From positions 1 to 14,826 of the forward strand of contig JALGZR010000096.1 in NCBI GenBank assembly GCA_025774805.1: DNA of 14,826 bases, given 5' to 3'. The notes beneath the pieces are model-generated. The model was not told where the DNA came from. It saw nothing but the letters and a program-made list of their open reading frames with translations, and searched no databases. The position numbers and the translations under genes are program-made. The DNA is from a bacterium (GTDB taxonomy: Bacteria; ARS69). Shown piece after piece: positions 7,124-14,642 of this stretch (position 1 is its first letter; each line of letters begins with the position of its first letter).

Positions 7124-7491
7124 TTCGAACGGGGTTGGGTCTATCAGGGCGGCGGGGACTGGAAGCCCGACCGCGAGTCGGAGCCGGTCACGGATCTGAC
7201 GGCGCTTCTTGCGCTCGCGGGCGACGGAACGGAGATCACGTTCACGGCCGTGCTCGAGGGCGAGGAATACCGGTTGGGCGTGGAGCGCGATGAGGATACC
7301 TCGATGTGTTCGATGTGACCGGCTGTCGAATCCGGACGCTCGCTCGGAGTCCCCGTCTCATGGCAGGCAGCTACGAACACGCTTGGGATTTGCATGACGT
7401 CCGCGGTCGGCGCGTATCCGCCGGAGCCTACTTCGTTCGACTCTCCGCTCCGGAAGCGACGTCTCGGCAACGGGTGGTCGTACTGCGATAG
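7124..7491 (+). pseudogene. 5'-truncated, frameshifted remnant of a FlgD-tail secreted protein
   Basis: Two adjoining frames look coding. The first, to about 7295, reads FERGWVYQGGGDWKPD...VTDLTALLALAGDGTEITFTAVLEGEEYRLGVERDE. The second, from about 7294 to the stop at 7491, reads YLDVFDVTGCRIRTLARSP, AGSYEHAWDLHDVRGRRVSAGAYFVRL and a basic end RQRVVVLR. The second part is a complete FlgD-like Ig C-terminal domain (compare VFDVTGRxIRTL, W-D-x-x-x-x-RGRxVxAGxYFxRL). One missing base near 7294-7297 would join them. There is no start codon with signal peptide or RBS upstream, so the 5' part of the gene is gone. It ends 15 bp before the end of the convergent Asp-box gene, which carries the same kind of tail. 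Confidence 0.6.
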
Positions 7492-7506
7492 AGCCGAACG
7501 GGAACT

Positions 7507-10092
7507 TCAACGCAAGCGGGAGATCCGTCGTGTCGCGACCCCGTCGGGCGACTCGAGGCGCGCAAGATAGACTCCCGCCGCCACCTGCCGACCTCTCGCA
7601 TCCCGGCCGTTCCACTGCACCTCGTGCCGGCCCGCCGGGCGCGGCCCGTCGGCCAGCACGTTCACGAGACGTCCGGCCGCATCGTAGATCCGGACGTCGA
7701 CGTCTCCGCTCCGGGCTTGAGTGAAGCGCAGCGTCGTCGCCGAGCGGAAGGGATTCGGGTAGTTCATCAGGGAGAGAGGCTCGTCCGACCCCGGTTCGCG
7801 CAGCTCCGCGACCGACGTCGCGTCCTGAATCTGGTAATCCCAGATGCCGCGGCCGTAAGTACCGAACCGCATCGCACCCGCCGCCGGCACCGCCTCGACG
7901 CACCAGTACGTCGTAAGGGGAGCCGTCGCGTCATCCAGGGACTCCCACGCGTCCGTGGAAGGGTCGAGTCGGAATGGCCCCGCCTCCGTGGCGGCGTATA
8001 CGACCGCGCTCGGCCCCCCCTCGTAGGCCAAGTCGTACACGAGAGTCGGAGGGAGCCCGTCGCCGAGGGGCTCCCACGTGACACCGCCGTCCCCCGTGCG
8101 GTACACCGCCGGTCCGCTGTAACCGCTGCCTCCGATGGTGGCCTCGCCGGCGACCGTCGGAGAGAACTCGAGGGCGGTCCCGTAGAAGTAGTGCGCCGAA
8201 GGCCCGGAGTCGGCGGAGACCGTCCAGCTCGTGCCCCCGTCGGTCGAGTACCAGAGCACGCCGGAGTTCGTCACCGTAATGCGATCGTCGGAGTCCACGG
8301 GCGAGATCGCCAGCGCCGTCGTGTACGTTCCCCCGTGGACCGTGAAGTCCTGCGCGCCGAACACCATGGTCCAGGTCGTGTTGAAGGCGCTCTTGCGATA
8401 GTAGACGATCTGGTTTCCGCAGAAGTAGAACGAGTCGGGGTCGTTCGGATCGGCGAGGATATAGGGCATCCAGGAGAAATCCTGGTCGCCGGGAAAGTCG
8501 AGATACGCGACCAGGGCGTGCGCGAACTCGCCCCACTGCACGAGCACGAAACCGGGATAGACGGAGAAGACCCACTCGTGGGTGCCGTCTCCCGAGGTGA
8601 GATGGCCGTAGTCCCCGCTGATGAGCTGCTCGAAATCGCGCTGCGTCCCGACCGCCGGCCCCGTCGAGCGCTGATAGCCCTGGTCCTGCGAGCCCGCGAG
8701 AATGAGATTCGGATCGTTCGCGGACGTGAGAGTCGAGTAGTACTGACTCACTCCGAGCCACTCGAGCGAGATGTTCGTGACGCTCGCGACCCGATCGTCA
8801 CTCCGGTACAGGCCGCCGTCCGTGGCGATGTAGTGGATCTCGGATCCGCTTCCCGTCCAGACCGCGTTCAGTCCCGGAAGATCGGCGTGCAGCTTATTCA
8901 CCGGATCGGCGTAATACGCGCTCCACGGGTTCACGAGCGAGAAGGTCCCCCCTCCGTCCGCGGACCGCCAGAGCTCGACACCGCCGAAGAGCACCACGTC
9001 CGGATCGACGACGGACGCCTCCAGAGTCTCCCAGAAGTCGTGGATGTCGTACCGATAGCCCCAGGAGGCGCCGCCGTCGGTGGAGCGGTGCAGCTCCCAC
9101 TGGGATCCGTTCCGCAGGGCCGCGTAGAACGTCGGCGCCCCCGCCTCGGAACCGGCGAGCACCACGTTGTCCGGATCCGGGACCGCGTGGGTTCCCGCCG
9201 GCGTCCAGTTGGCTCCCTGATCGTCGCTGAAGAGGAGAGTCGGACCTTCGAGGAGCCAGATCCGCCCCCCCGACTGTCGATCGATCCAGATGTCGCCGGG
9301 ATTCGCACCCAGATTGCGGATGCGGGTGTAGCTGAGCCCACGATCCTCCGAAAGGAACAGACGCCACACGTTCCAGCCGAACTGATTGAGCTTTCGGCCG
9401 ATCAGGTAGATCCGGTCCGGATCGCTCGGGTCGGCGAGGACCCGAATCGCCCGGTTGAAGTTGTCCACGTTTCCCGACGGCAGATTCCAGTTCGCGCCCC
9501 CGTTCTCGGTGTAGTGGACGAGCCCGTCGTCGGTGATGCGCGTGATCGTCTCCGGAGGTCCCTCGGCGACGGCGACCCCGTGTGCTCCGCCGTAAAGATT
9601 GTCCGACAGCGGACGCCATCCCTGTCCGGTGAGGCTCGCCTTCCAAACGCCTCCCCGGGACGATCCGGCGTAGAGGCTGTCCCCGTCCGCGGACGGCGCG
9701 GCCGCGTGCATCCGCCCCGCCAGGTTTCGGCTTCCGATCTCGGTCCATGGAGAGACGCGGAGCGCTCTCTCGTCCTGGACGCGACGGTTCCGCGCCTCCA
9801 TCCTCGCGAGTCCGTTGCGTCGCTCGATCGCCCGCCAGTCCGTGCCGGGAGCCGTCCGGTGAATCTCCTCGATCCACTCCCGACGCCCCTCCTTCCGGAC
9901 CCGCTCCGAGTCGCGATCGAGAATGTGCTCCGTCGGCGACGGAAGAGCGGTCGCCGGGATGGTCACGACGGAGCGCTCGGAAGAGGGCGGGACCACGCCG
10001 GAGGAATGCGACGGAGACGATCGATCCTCCCCCGAGAGGCCGATCGTCAGGACGAGGACGGAAAGTGCCAGCGGCGGGAATCGTGGGCGCAT
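7507..10092 (-). CDS. Secreted Asp-box (BNR/sortilin-like) beta-propeller protein with FlgD-like C-terminal tail
   Basis: 861 residues. The signal peptide is MRPRFPPLALSVLVLTIGLS. Seven Asp-box-like motifs are visible: TENGGANW (196), SEDRGLSY (248), SDDQGANW (289), STDGGASW (337), SADGGGTF (377), STDGGTSW (616) and RTGDGGVTW (665). They match the BNR or sortilin/VPS10-like propeller of secreted sialidase-like proteins. Enzymatic activity cannot be claimed, because Asp boxes are structural. FGTYGRGIWDYQI (about 743-755) closes the propeller. The tail from about 773 has LMNYPNPFRSATTLRF, VRIYDAAGRLVNVL and GRDARGRQVAAGVYLARLE, a FlgD-like Ig domain used for cell-surface attachment or secretion sorting in FCB lineages. 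ATG at 10092 has GGAGG 9 nt upstream. This is the one large uninterrupted gene in a stretch of broken ones. Confidence 0.85.
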   Translation of the reverse strand: MRPRFPPLALSVLVLTIGLSGEDRSSPSHSSGVVPPSSERSVVTIPATALPSPTEHILDRDSERVRKEGRREWIEEIHRTAPGTDWRAIERRNGLARMEARNRRVQDERALRVSPWTEIGSRNLAGRMHAAAPSADGDSLYAGSSRGGVWKASLTGQGWRPLSDNLYGGAHGVAVAEGPPETITRITDDGLVHYTENGGANWNLPSGNVDNFNRAIRVLADPSDPDRIYLIGRKLNQFGWNVWRLFLSEDRGLSYTRIRNLGANPGDIWIDRQSGGRIWLLEGPTLLFSDDQGANWTPAGTHAVPDPDNVVLAGSEAGAPTFYAALRNGSQWELHRSTDGGASWGYRYDIHDFWETLEASVVDPDVVLFGGVELWRSADGGGTFSLVNPWSAYYADPVNKLHADLPGLNAVWTGSGSEIHYIATDGGLYRSDDRVASVTNISLEWLGVSQYYSTLTSANDPNLILAGSQDQGYQRSTGPAVGTQRDFEQLISGDYGHLTSGDGTHEWVFSVYPGFVLVQWGEFAHALVAYLDFPGDQDFSWMPYILADPNDPDSFYFCGNQIVYYRKSAFNTTWTMVFGAQDFTVHGGTYTTALAISPVDSDDRITVTNSGVLWYSTDGGTSWTVSADSGPSAHYFYGTALEFSPTVAGEATIGGSGYSGPAVYRTGDGGVTWEPLGDGLPPTLVYDLAYEGGPSAVVYAATEAGPFRLDPSTDAWESLDDATAPLTTYWCVEAVPAAGAMRFGTYGRGIWDYQIQDATSVAELREPGSDEPLSLMNYPNPFRSATTLRFTQARSGDVDVRIYDAAGRLVNVLADGPRPAGRHEVQWNGRDARGRQVAAGVYLARLESPDGVATRRISRLR

Positions 10093-10233
10093 CGGGGCCT
10101 TCCTCCTTTCGAATGAGAGGATAACACTTCACCGGGGTCGAGAAGGGGACCTCAATCTCGGGGACGCTCGCCGTGCCCGGTCACCTCGTCGTCGGCGGGA
10201 ATTCGGGCTCGCACGCGGTCACCGCAGCCTCGC

Positions 10234-10259
10234 GACGAGCCTGGTGAGAAATGCAGGCT
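10234..10259 (+). repeat. Hairpin repeat, copy 2 of 3
   Basis: GACGAGCCTGGTGAGA core. The stem is AGCCTG (10238-10243) with CAGGCT (10254-10259), loop GTGAGAAATG. It differs from copy 3 at one loop base and shares GCCTCGCGACGAGCC (10227-10241) with copy 1. Its end overlaps the stop codon of the minus-strand glycosyltransferase gene (10258-10260). It lies in the 165-bp gap before the Asp-box gene. Confidence 0.8.
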
Positions 10260-11785
10260 AGTATCCCGGGAGCCGCCGGATGAGCACGACGCGCAGCTCA
10301 TCGGGGGGGATTCTCGGCCCCCCCGCCCGCGGCTTGGTCAGCACCTGGATCCGCCGTTCCGGAAAGGTCAACTCCGCCCAGGCCTCGACCGAGTAGCCGG
10401 CGAGGATCGCCGCACCTTGGACCTCGGGATACTCCCCGCGCGGCTTCACCCACGTGGGCAGCGGTGGACCCTCCACGAGCGTGCCGTTCGCCGACCGCCG
10501 AATCGAGTCGCGCAGCTCCTCGAGAAAGGAGTCGCTCGCCGTGGTGGCGCGGTCCCATTCCCGGTAGTGGTAGATGAGCGGAGAGTAACTCGCCTGCCAG
10601 ATCAACGAGGCCGCCAGCAACAGGATCGACCCCGTGGCCGCGATTCGGAGCGCTCCCCTCTCGTGGTGCACCACGGAGATCAGCCACTCCGCCAGGGCGC
10701 CGGCCCCCATCGCCAGTCCGGCTGCCGGGATCAGCGCATACCACGTTTCCATCTCACCGGCCGTCGCATAGACCAGAGTGACCAAGACCAACCACATGAC
10801 GGCGAGGAGCCCCAGACGCAGCGGTTGAGAACCGGGGGGCACCGGCCCCGGTTCCCCGGCCCCTTCCCGGGATTGCCGGAAGGCGAGCCGTGTCGCCAAC
10901 AGTCCGGTGACGACCAGGCCCGTCACCAGGATCCCGAGCATCCACCGCCCCGCGACGACCTCTCTCATGACCGGTTGGGGCCAGACGAGCACCTCGATCA
11001 TGCGAAGCGCCCATCGGGGGAAGCGGCCGATTGCCGCCGCCAGGCTGGTCGACGCATGGCCACCGATCCCGCCGAGCACGGCGACTCGCACCGACAGAAC
11101 CGCGACGAGCACGGCGAGGTGCGGCACCAACGCTCTCGTCGCCCGTCTCAGACGATCGCGTCCGGATTCCCCGGGGCGGTCCAGTAGCACGGCGAGAAAG
11201 GTGAGTGCCGGGAGGATGAGGGCCGCCTCCCTGGAGAGCACCGCGATCAGAGTGAAGAAGGCCGGGAGAATCGGCGGCCGAGCAGCCCGCACCGACCGGG
11301 GGGAAAGCTGCGCCGCCAGTGACAGCATCATGAAGAGCCCGCAGAGCGTTTCCGGGCGCCGGGAGGGAACCGGAAGGATTTCGAGATGAGTGGGATGCAG
11401 CAGGAAGTACAGCAGCGCGGCGATCGGAGCCACGCGAGCCCGCGGCTCTTCGCACCAGGAGAAGGAGCGCCGTCGAGCAGCCGGCGAAGATCAACAGACT
11501 GGTGAGCTGGTAGCCGAAGGGTCTCAATCCCCAGATCGCGTAGTCCAGAGCGAATACGAGGTTGAGAACCGGACGGTAGAAACGACCGGAATACCGTCCT
11601 TCCATCAGGCCTTCGGTGAAATTGTCCCGGAGGTCGCCGAACGACTCCACGCGACTGGAGACGATGATCGGGTAGGTATCCCAACCCATCAGTCCCCAGT
11701 CTCGAGTCTGGCCGAACAGAATGCCGGCGGAGACGACGATCAGGGCGATCGGGACGGTCTGAGCCCAGAGATTCGGCCGTTTCAT
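10258..11785 (-). pseudogene. TMTC/PMT-like multi-spanning membrane glycosyltransferase, one-base frameshift
   Basis: The first frame (11785 to about 11440) begins MKRPNLWAQTVPIALIVVSA and carries WGLMGWDTYPII and RFYRPVLNLVFALDYAIWGL, then FGYQLTSLLI. The Y-R-P-x-x-N-L-x-F-A-L-D-Y-A-x-x-G-L pattern is characteristic of GT-C/PMT-related proteins that resemble TMTC O-mannosyltransferases. The next frame continues the same topology: VAPIAALLYFLLHPTHLEIL, RRPETLCGLFMML, SREAALILPALTFL and further helices, to a tail ending at TAG 10258. Removing one base from the G-run opposite 11439-11441 gives a continuous protein of about 508 residues, reading RRAAARVAPIAALLY across the joint. No TPR repeats are present. 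It lies 113 bp downstream of the sulfatase-like gene on the same strand, so the two could form one transcript. Confidence 0.7.
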
Positions 11786-11898
11786 GCATGCACCGAGCGG
11801 TCCCCAGTTCACGAAGCAACCGCGCGCGACTCTACCTGATTCCAGGCTCGGATCCTCACGAAACCGTCACCCCTGCCGACGACTCGACCTCGGTGCCG

Positions 11899-13263
11899 TC
11901 AATTCGTGTAGCCGAGGGCCCGGAGCTCGTCCTTCGTACCCGGATCGATCCGGGGTGCTTCTCCGGGGCGTCCCGCGAAGCGTGCCGGATCCCCCTCGAT
12001 CCAAAGCGCCTCCAGTCTCCGCCAGACGCCGGCTTCTCTCTCGCGGAAATCGCGCGTCTCACCGGGATCGTCCACGAGGAAGTAAAGCTCCCCCGTCTCC
12101 GATCCCCGGACGCGGATCGCCTTCCAGACGCTCGTTCGGGTCACCTCGAGCTCACCGTGATGTTCGGCGAAGACCGCCCGCGGCACGGAGGGGCCGATCG
12201 GCGTTCGGGCGAGATCGATTCCCTGGCACTCCGGAAGAGCATCGTCACTTACGACGGCGGCCACGGTCGGGAAGACGTCCACGAGACTGACCGGATCGTC
12301 AACGATTCGACCTCCGTCGAAGGCACCGGGCATCCGGATCAAGAGGGGCACTCGAAGCGTCTCCTCATAGAGGTGGAAACGGTGCCCGTGCCGCCCGTGC
12401 TCGAAGAACTCCTCACCGTGATCCGCGACCACGATGAGGAGGGTGCGGCCCAGATCCCCCCGCTCCCCGAGACGGCGGATGATCCGGGCGATGACCGCGT
12501 CCATCCAGCGGATCTCGGCCCGGTACAGGTCACGAAGATGCTCGAGATCCGCGGCCGGCATTCCGGCGTGGATCCGGTCGTCCGACAGGACGCCTCGACC
12601 GGTGATGTCTCCTTCGTAGCCGTCATCGACGTACCGCGGGTAGGGTCGAGGAGCCTCGTAGTCCGCGTGCGGATCCCAATGGTGAAGGAAGAGAAAGTAC
12701 GGATTACCCGTGGGAAGGGTGGTGAGCCACTCTTCGGCCTTGGCGTGCGTGATCGGACCGGTCACTCCGAAACGAGAGCGTATGATCGCGTGACCGGTGT
12801 TCCGTATGCGCCCCTCGTCGTTGACCTGGATGTGGTAGCCCACGCAACCGGTATAAGTCTCGAACCCCTGGGCAAAGCCGTAGCCGGGATGCAGGTAGGG
12901 TCCGGACCAGAATCCGGCCGTCCGGTACCCCTTCGACCGGAGGAATTCGGCGATCGTCTCCCTTTCCTCGGAAAGCGATTGGCCATCCCGGTTGACCCCG
13001 TGGCTCTCCGGGTACAGGCCGGTAATGAGGGAGATGTGTGAAGGGAGGGTTCACGAGGCGGTCGACAGCGCGTTCGCGAAAACGACTCCCTGGCGCGCGA
13101 GCCGGTCCAGAGTGGGGGTCGTGCCTTCGGGTGCGCCCCCGAAGCCCACGAAATCGTGACGAAGGGTATCAATCGAAATCAGCACGACGTTCGGAGGCGG
13201 CTCCGCAGAGGGGCCGCACCCGGAGAAACCCATCCAGGCGACCAGCATCCACACGCGACGCAT
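11899..13263 (-). pseudogene. Sulfatase/alkaline-phosphatase-superfamily lipoprotein with one in-frame TGA
   Basis: 454 codons in one continuous frame except TGA at 13053-13051. The N-terminus has a lipoprotein signal (MRRVWMLVAWMGFSGC, Cys16). PNVVLISIDTLRHD carries the first metal ligand Asp (about 32), followed by TPTLDRLARQGVVFANA. The next codons are S-T-A-S, TGA, then TLPSHISLITGLYPESHGV, so the stop sits one residue before the position of the catalytic C/S/T-x-P-S-R/H motif. Downstream are HHWDPHADY (about 194), VVADHGEEFFEHG with Asp281 and His282, GHRFHLYEETLRVPLLI, and the C-terminal ELRALGY, all typical of PF00884. The nucleophile would be Thr, not Cys, so sulfate ester hydrolysis via formylglycine is doubtful; a phosphotransfer or phosphodiesterase role is possible. 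AGGAG lies 6-7 nt before ATG 13263. Family homologues commonly have Trp before TLPSH, so TGG-to-TGA is the simplest explanation. Confidence 0.8.
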
Positions 13264-13318
13264 CGTCTTCTCCTAAGACCGCGCCCGAGTCCCTTCTTGC
13301 CGTGGCGTTCTCGATGAC

Positions 13319-13344
13319 GACGAGCCTGGTGAGATATGCAGGCT
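13319..13344 (+). repeat. Hairpin repeat, copy 3 of 3
   Basis: GACGAGCCTGGTGAGA core. The stem is AGCCTG (13323-13328) with CAGGCT (13339-13344), loop GTGAGATATG. It is one loop base different from copy 2, although their flanks are unrelated. It is 56 bp upstream of the sulfatase-like start, on the opposite strand relative to that gene. Confidence 0.8.
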
Positions 13345-13380
13345 GGACGATCGTTCTCCACCCGATCGATTGAAACCGTT

Positions 13381-13394
13381 CCACCGGCCGGTGG
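13381..13394. repeat. 14-bp perfect palindrome
   Basis: CCACCGGCCGGTGG is self-complementary over 14 bp and directly abuts the 51-bp hairpin at 13395-13445. It could be a dimeric regulator site for the sulfatase-like gene, whose start is about 120 bp away. No regulator is identified. Confidence 0.5.
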
Positions 13395-13445
13395 GGTCCT
13401 CCTCTCGGTGAGTTGCACGGAATCCCGATCGGGCGATGGAGGACC
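13395..13445. repeat. 51-bp inverted repeat with nested palindrome
   Basis: GGTCCTCC (13395-13402) pairs perfectly with GGAGGACC (13438-13445) across 35 nt. Inside lies the 10-bp palindrome CCCGATCGGG (13424-13433). No T-run follows. Confidence 0.45.
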
Positions 13446-13481
13446 AGAGTAGCAGGGGTCCGGCAGCGCTTCCACGAGGAG

Positions 13482-13753
13482 TGACGTCAAGGTAAGATGC
13501 GGCCCAGGCGATTCACCGGTATCCCCGCCCCAGGCGTCGCACCATGTACCGCAGAAGCACACTCCCGGTACACCCCTTCACCCCTTCGCCCGCCCCGCCG
13601 TTCGATCGGGCCGGGACGACGGGGGAGGACCGTTCAGCCGCTCCGATGCGCAAGAGCCATCCGTACCCACGGGCAGCGAATCGGGACGACGCGAGCGATC
13701 GAGCTACGGTGACGCTGAAGGAGACGGATGGGGAGAACCATCCCTTGACGTCA
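13482..13753. repeat. 11-bp inverted repeat pair bounding 272 bp
   Basis: TGACGTCAAGG at 13482-13492 recurs inverted as CCTTGACGTCA at 13743-13753. The TGACGTCA part is itself palindromic. The arms could be termini of a small non-autonomous element or two sites for one regulator. No target-site duplication is visible next to the arms and there is no transposase. Confidence 0.4.
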
Positions 13754-13760
13754 GGGGACT

Positions 13761-14393
13761 TCACACGCGTTGGCCCGCATCCTTGGTCCTCTTGAACAAA
13801 CAGTAGAGCAGTTTTTGCTCTGCGCCCGAAGAAGTACGATGTGATTCGTACGTTTCCTGCTTCAGGGCGAACGCCGGGCCGAGTTCTCGGCTCAGGGTCT
13901 GGGCGCTGTAACGGACGACGTCCAAACCACTGCAACGCGTGGGTCCCTCGAGGGAGAAGGTGGCCAGAATCGCTTGTCCGCCAGCCTTGAGGCTCCGGGC
14001 GGCGAGGTCTACATAGGCTCTACGATCCGCGGGCCTCGTCAGAAAGTGAAACACCGCGCGATCGTGCCACGTGTCGTACGCCTCCATGGGCAGGTCCACG
14101 GTGGTGACATCGCCGATGATCCATGTGACCGCTCCGGCCCGATCACCGAGGCGGTCTTTCGCCACAGCGAGGGCAGTGCTCGAGACGTCCAGAACCGACA
14201 CTTTCGTGAAGCCGAGAGCCAGAAGATCGTCGACAAGGGTCGAAGTCCCTCCCCCCACGTCGATGATTTCGTCTGACGCATCCGCGCCAGCCCGGATCAT
14301 TGCAATCGACCTCTCGAGATGCGGCGCGTACCAGGTGAGGTCCGTTGCCGGTTTTGCGCCGTAGACGCGATCCCAGTGCTCCTCGCGATCCAT
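13761..14393 (-). CDS. Small class I SAM-dependent methyltransferase
   Basis: 210 residues, cytoplasmic. It begins MDREEHWDRVYGAKPATDLTW, matching the HWDxxYxxKxxxxxxWYxP lead of a common stand-alone methyltransferase family. Motif I is IDVGGGTS (44-51), an acidic residue follows at VLDVSS (about D69), GDVTTVDLP is at about 94-102, and WHDRAVFHFL (109-118) is the motif IV region. Late residues include LKAGGQAILATF (motif VI). The substrate is unknown; family members may act on small molecules or metal(loid)s. ATG at 14393 is chosen because the family begins here; the SD (GGGGTGG) is weak. Base composition looks somewhat less GC-rich than its neighbours, especially at the 3' end, which may point to separate origin. 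It shows no lesions. Confidence 0.8.
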   Translation of the reverse strand: MDREEHWDRVYGAKPATDLTWYAPHLERSIAMIRAGADASDEIIDVGGGTSTLVDDLLALGFTKVSVLDVSSTALAVAKDRLGDRAGAVTWIIGDVTTVDLPMEAYDTWHDRAVFHFLTRPADRRAYVDLAARSLKAGGQAILATFSLEGPTRCSGLDVVRYSAQTLSRELGPAFALKQETYESHRTSSGAEQKLLYCLFKRTKDAGQRV

Positions 14394-14642
14394 CGTCCAC
14401 CCCGCATGTCGGGCTCCCGAGCCTTCTGCCGATCGAGGCAATTCAAATGCCTTGCGCTGGCTCTGGCAGCTCGGGAATCCTCCGATGCCTCCCGGCAATC
14501 TTCCGCCTCTCAAAGGTATGAGGTCAAATGGATTGCCGACGTGAGGCTTCGTGTTGGTGAACGGCCTCCGCGCCGTGGGGGACTGCGAAACAGCGATGGC
14601 CGAAGCGAAGAAGGGGGCGTTGCGGGTTCGCCATAGACCCCT

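Larger units (their letters stand above)
13264..13760. other. Gene-free region rich in palindromes, 497 bp
   Basis: No open frame here has recognisable domains or a convincing RBS. It lies upstream of the sulfatase-like gene and downstream of the small methyltransferase, both on the minus strand, so it should hold the sulfatase promoter; I see no clear -35/-10 pair. It contains hairpin repeat copy 3, a 14-bp palindrome, a 51-bp hairpin, an 11-bp inverted repeat pair and a tandem CACCCCTT doublet near 13571. The density of inverted structure is higher than elsewhere in the window. Confidence 0.55.

Noticed and set aside
7624-10116. 830-codon plus-strand frame opposite the Asp-box gene
   Set aside because: It mirrors the Asp-box gene codon by codon, has no signal peptide, domain or RBS, and is Arg/Val/Glu-biased as expected for antisense of a GC-rich gene.
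12050-12072. Minus-strand GACGATCCCGGTGAGACG resembling the repeat core
   Set aside because: Encodes the conserved DDPGETRDF segment of the sulfatase-like protein and has no right arm; coding constraint explains it.
11788-13041. 417-codon plus-strand frame over the sulfatase-like gene
   Set aside because: Antisense to a frame with clear PF00884 motifs; no domain of its own. Its existence depends on the same GC bias.
13805-13821. AGAGCA-GTTTT-TGCTCT hairpin resembling a terminator
   Set aside because: Lies inside the coding sequence of the small methyltransferase near its C-terminus, encoding an EQKLLYCLF segment; not followed by a U-run.
13513-13935. 140-codon minus-strand frame over the gene-free region
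   Set aside because: Overlaps the methyltransferase C-terminus in another frame, has no RBS and no recognisable domain.
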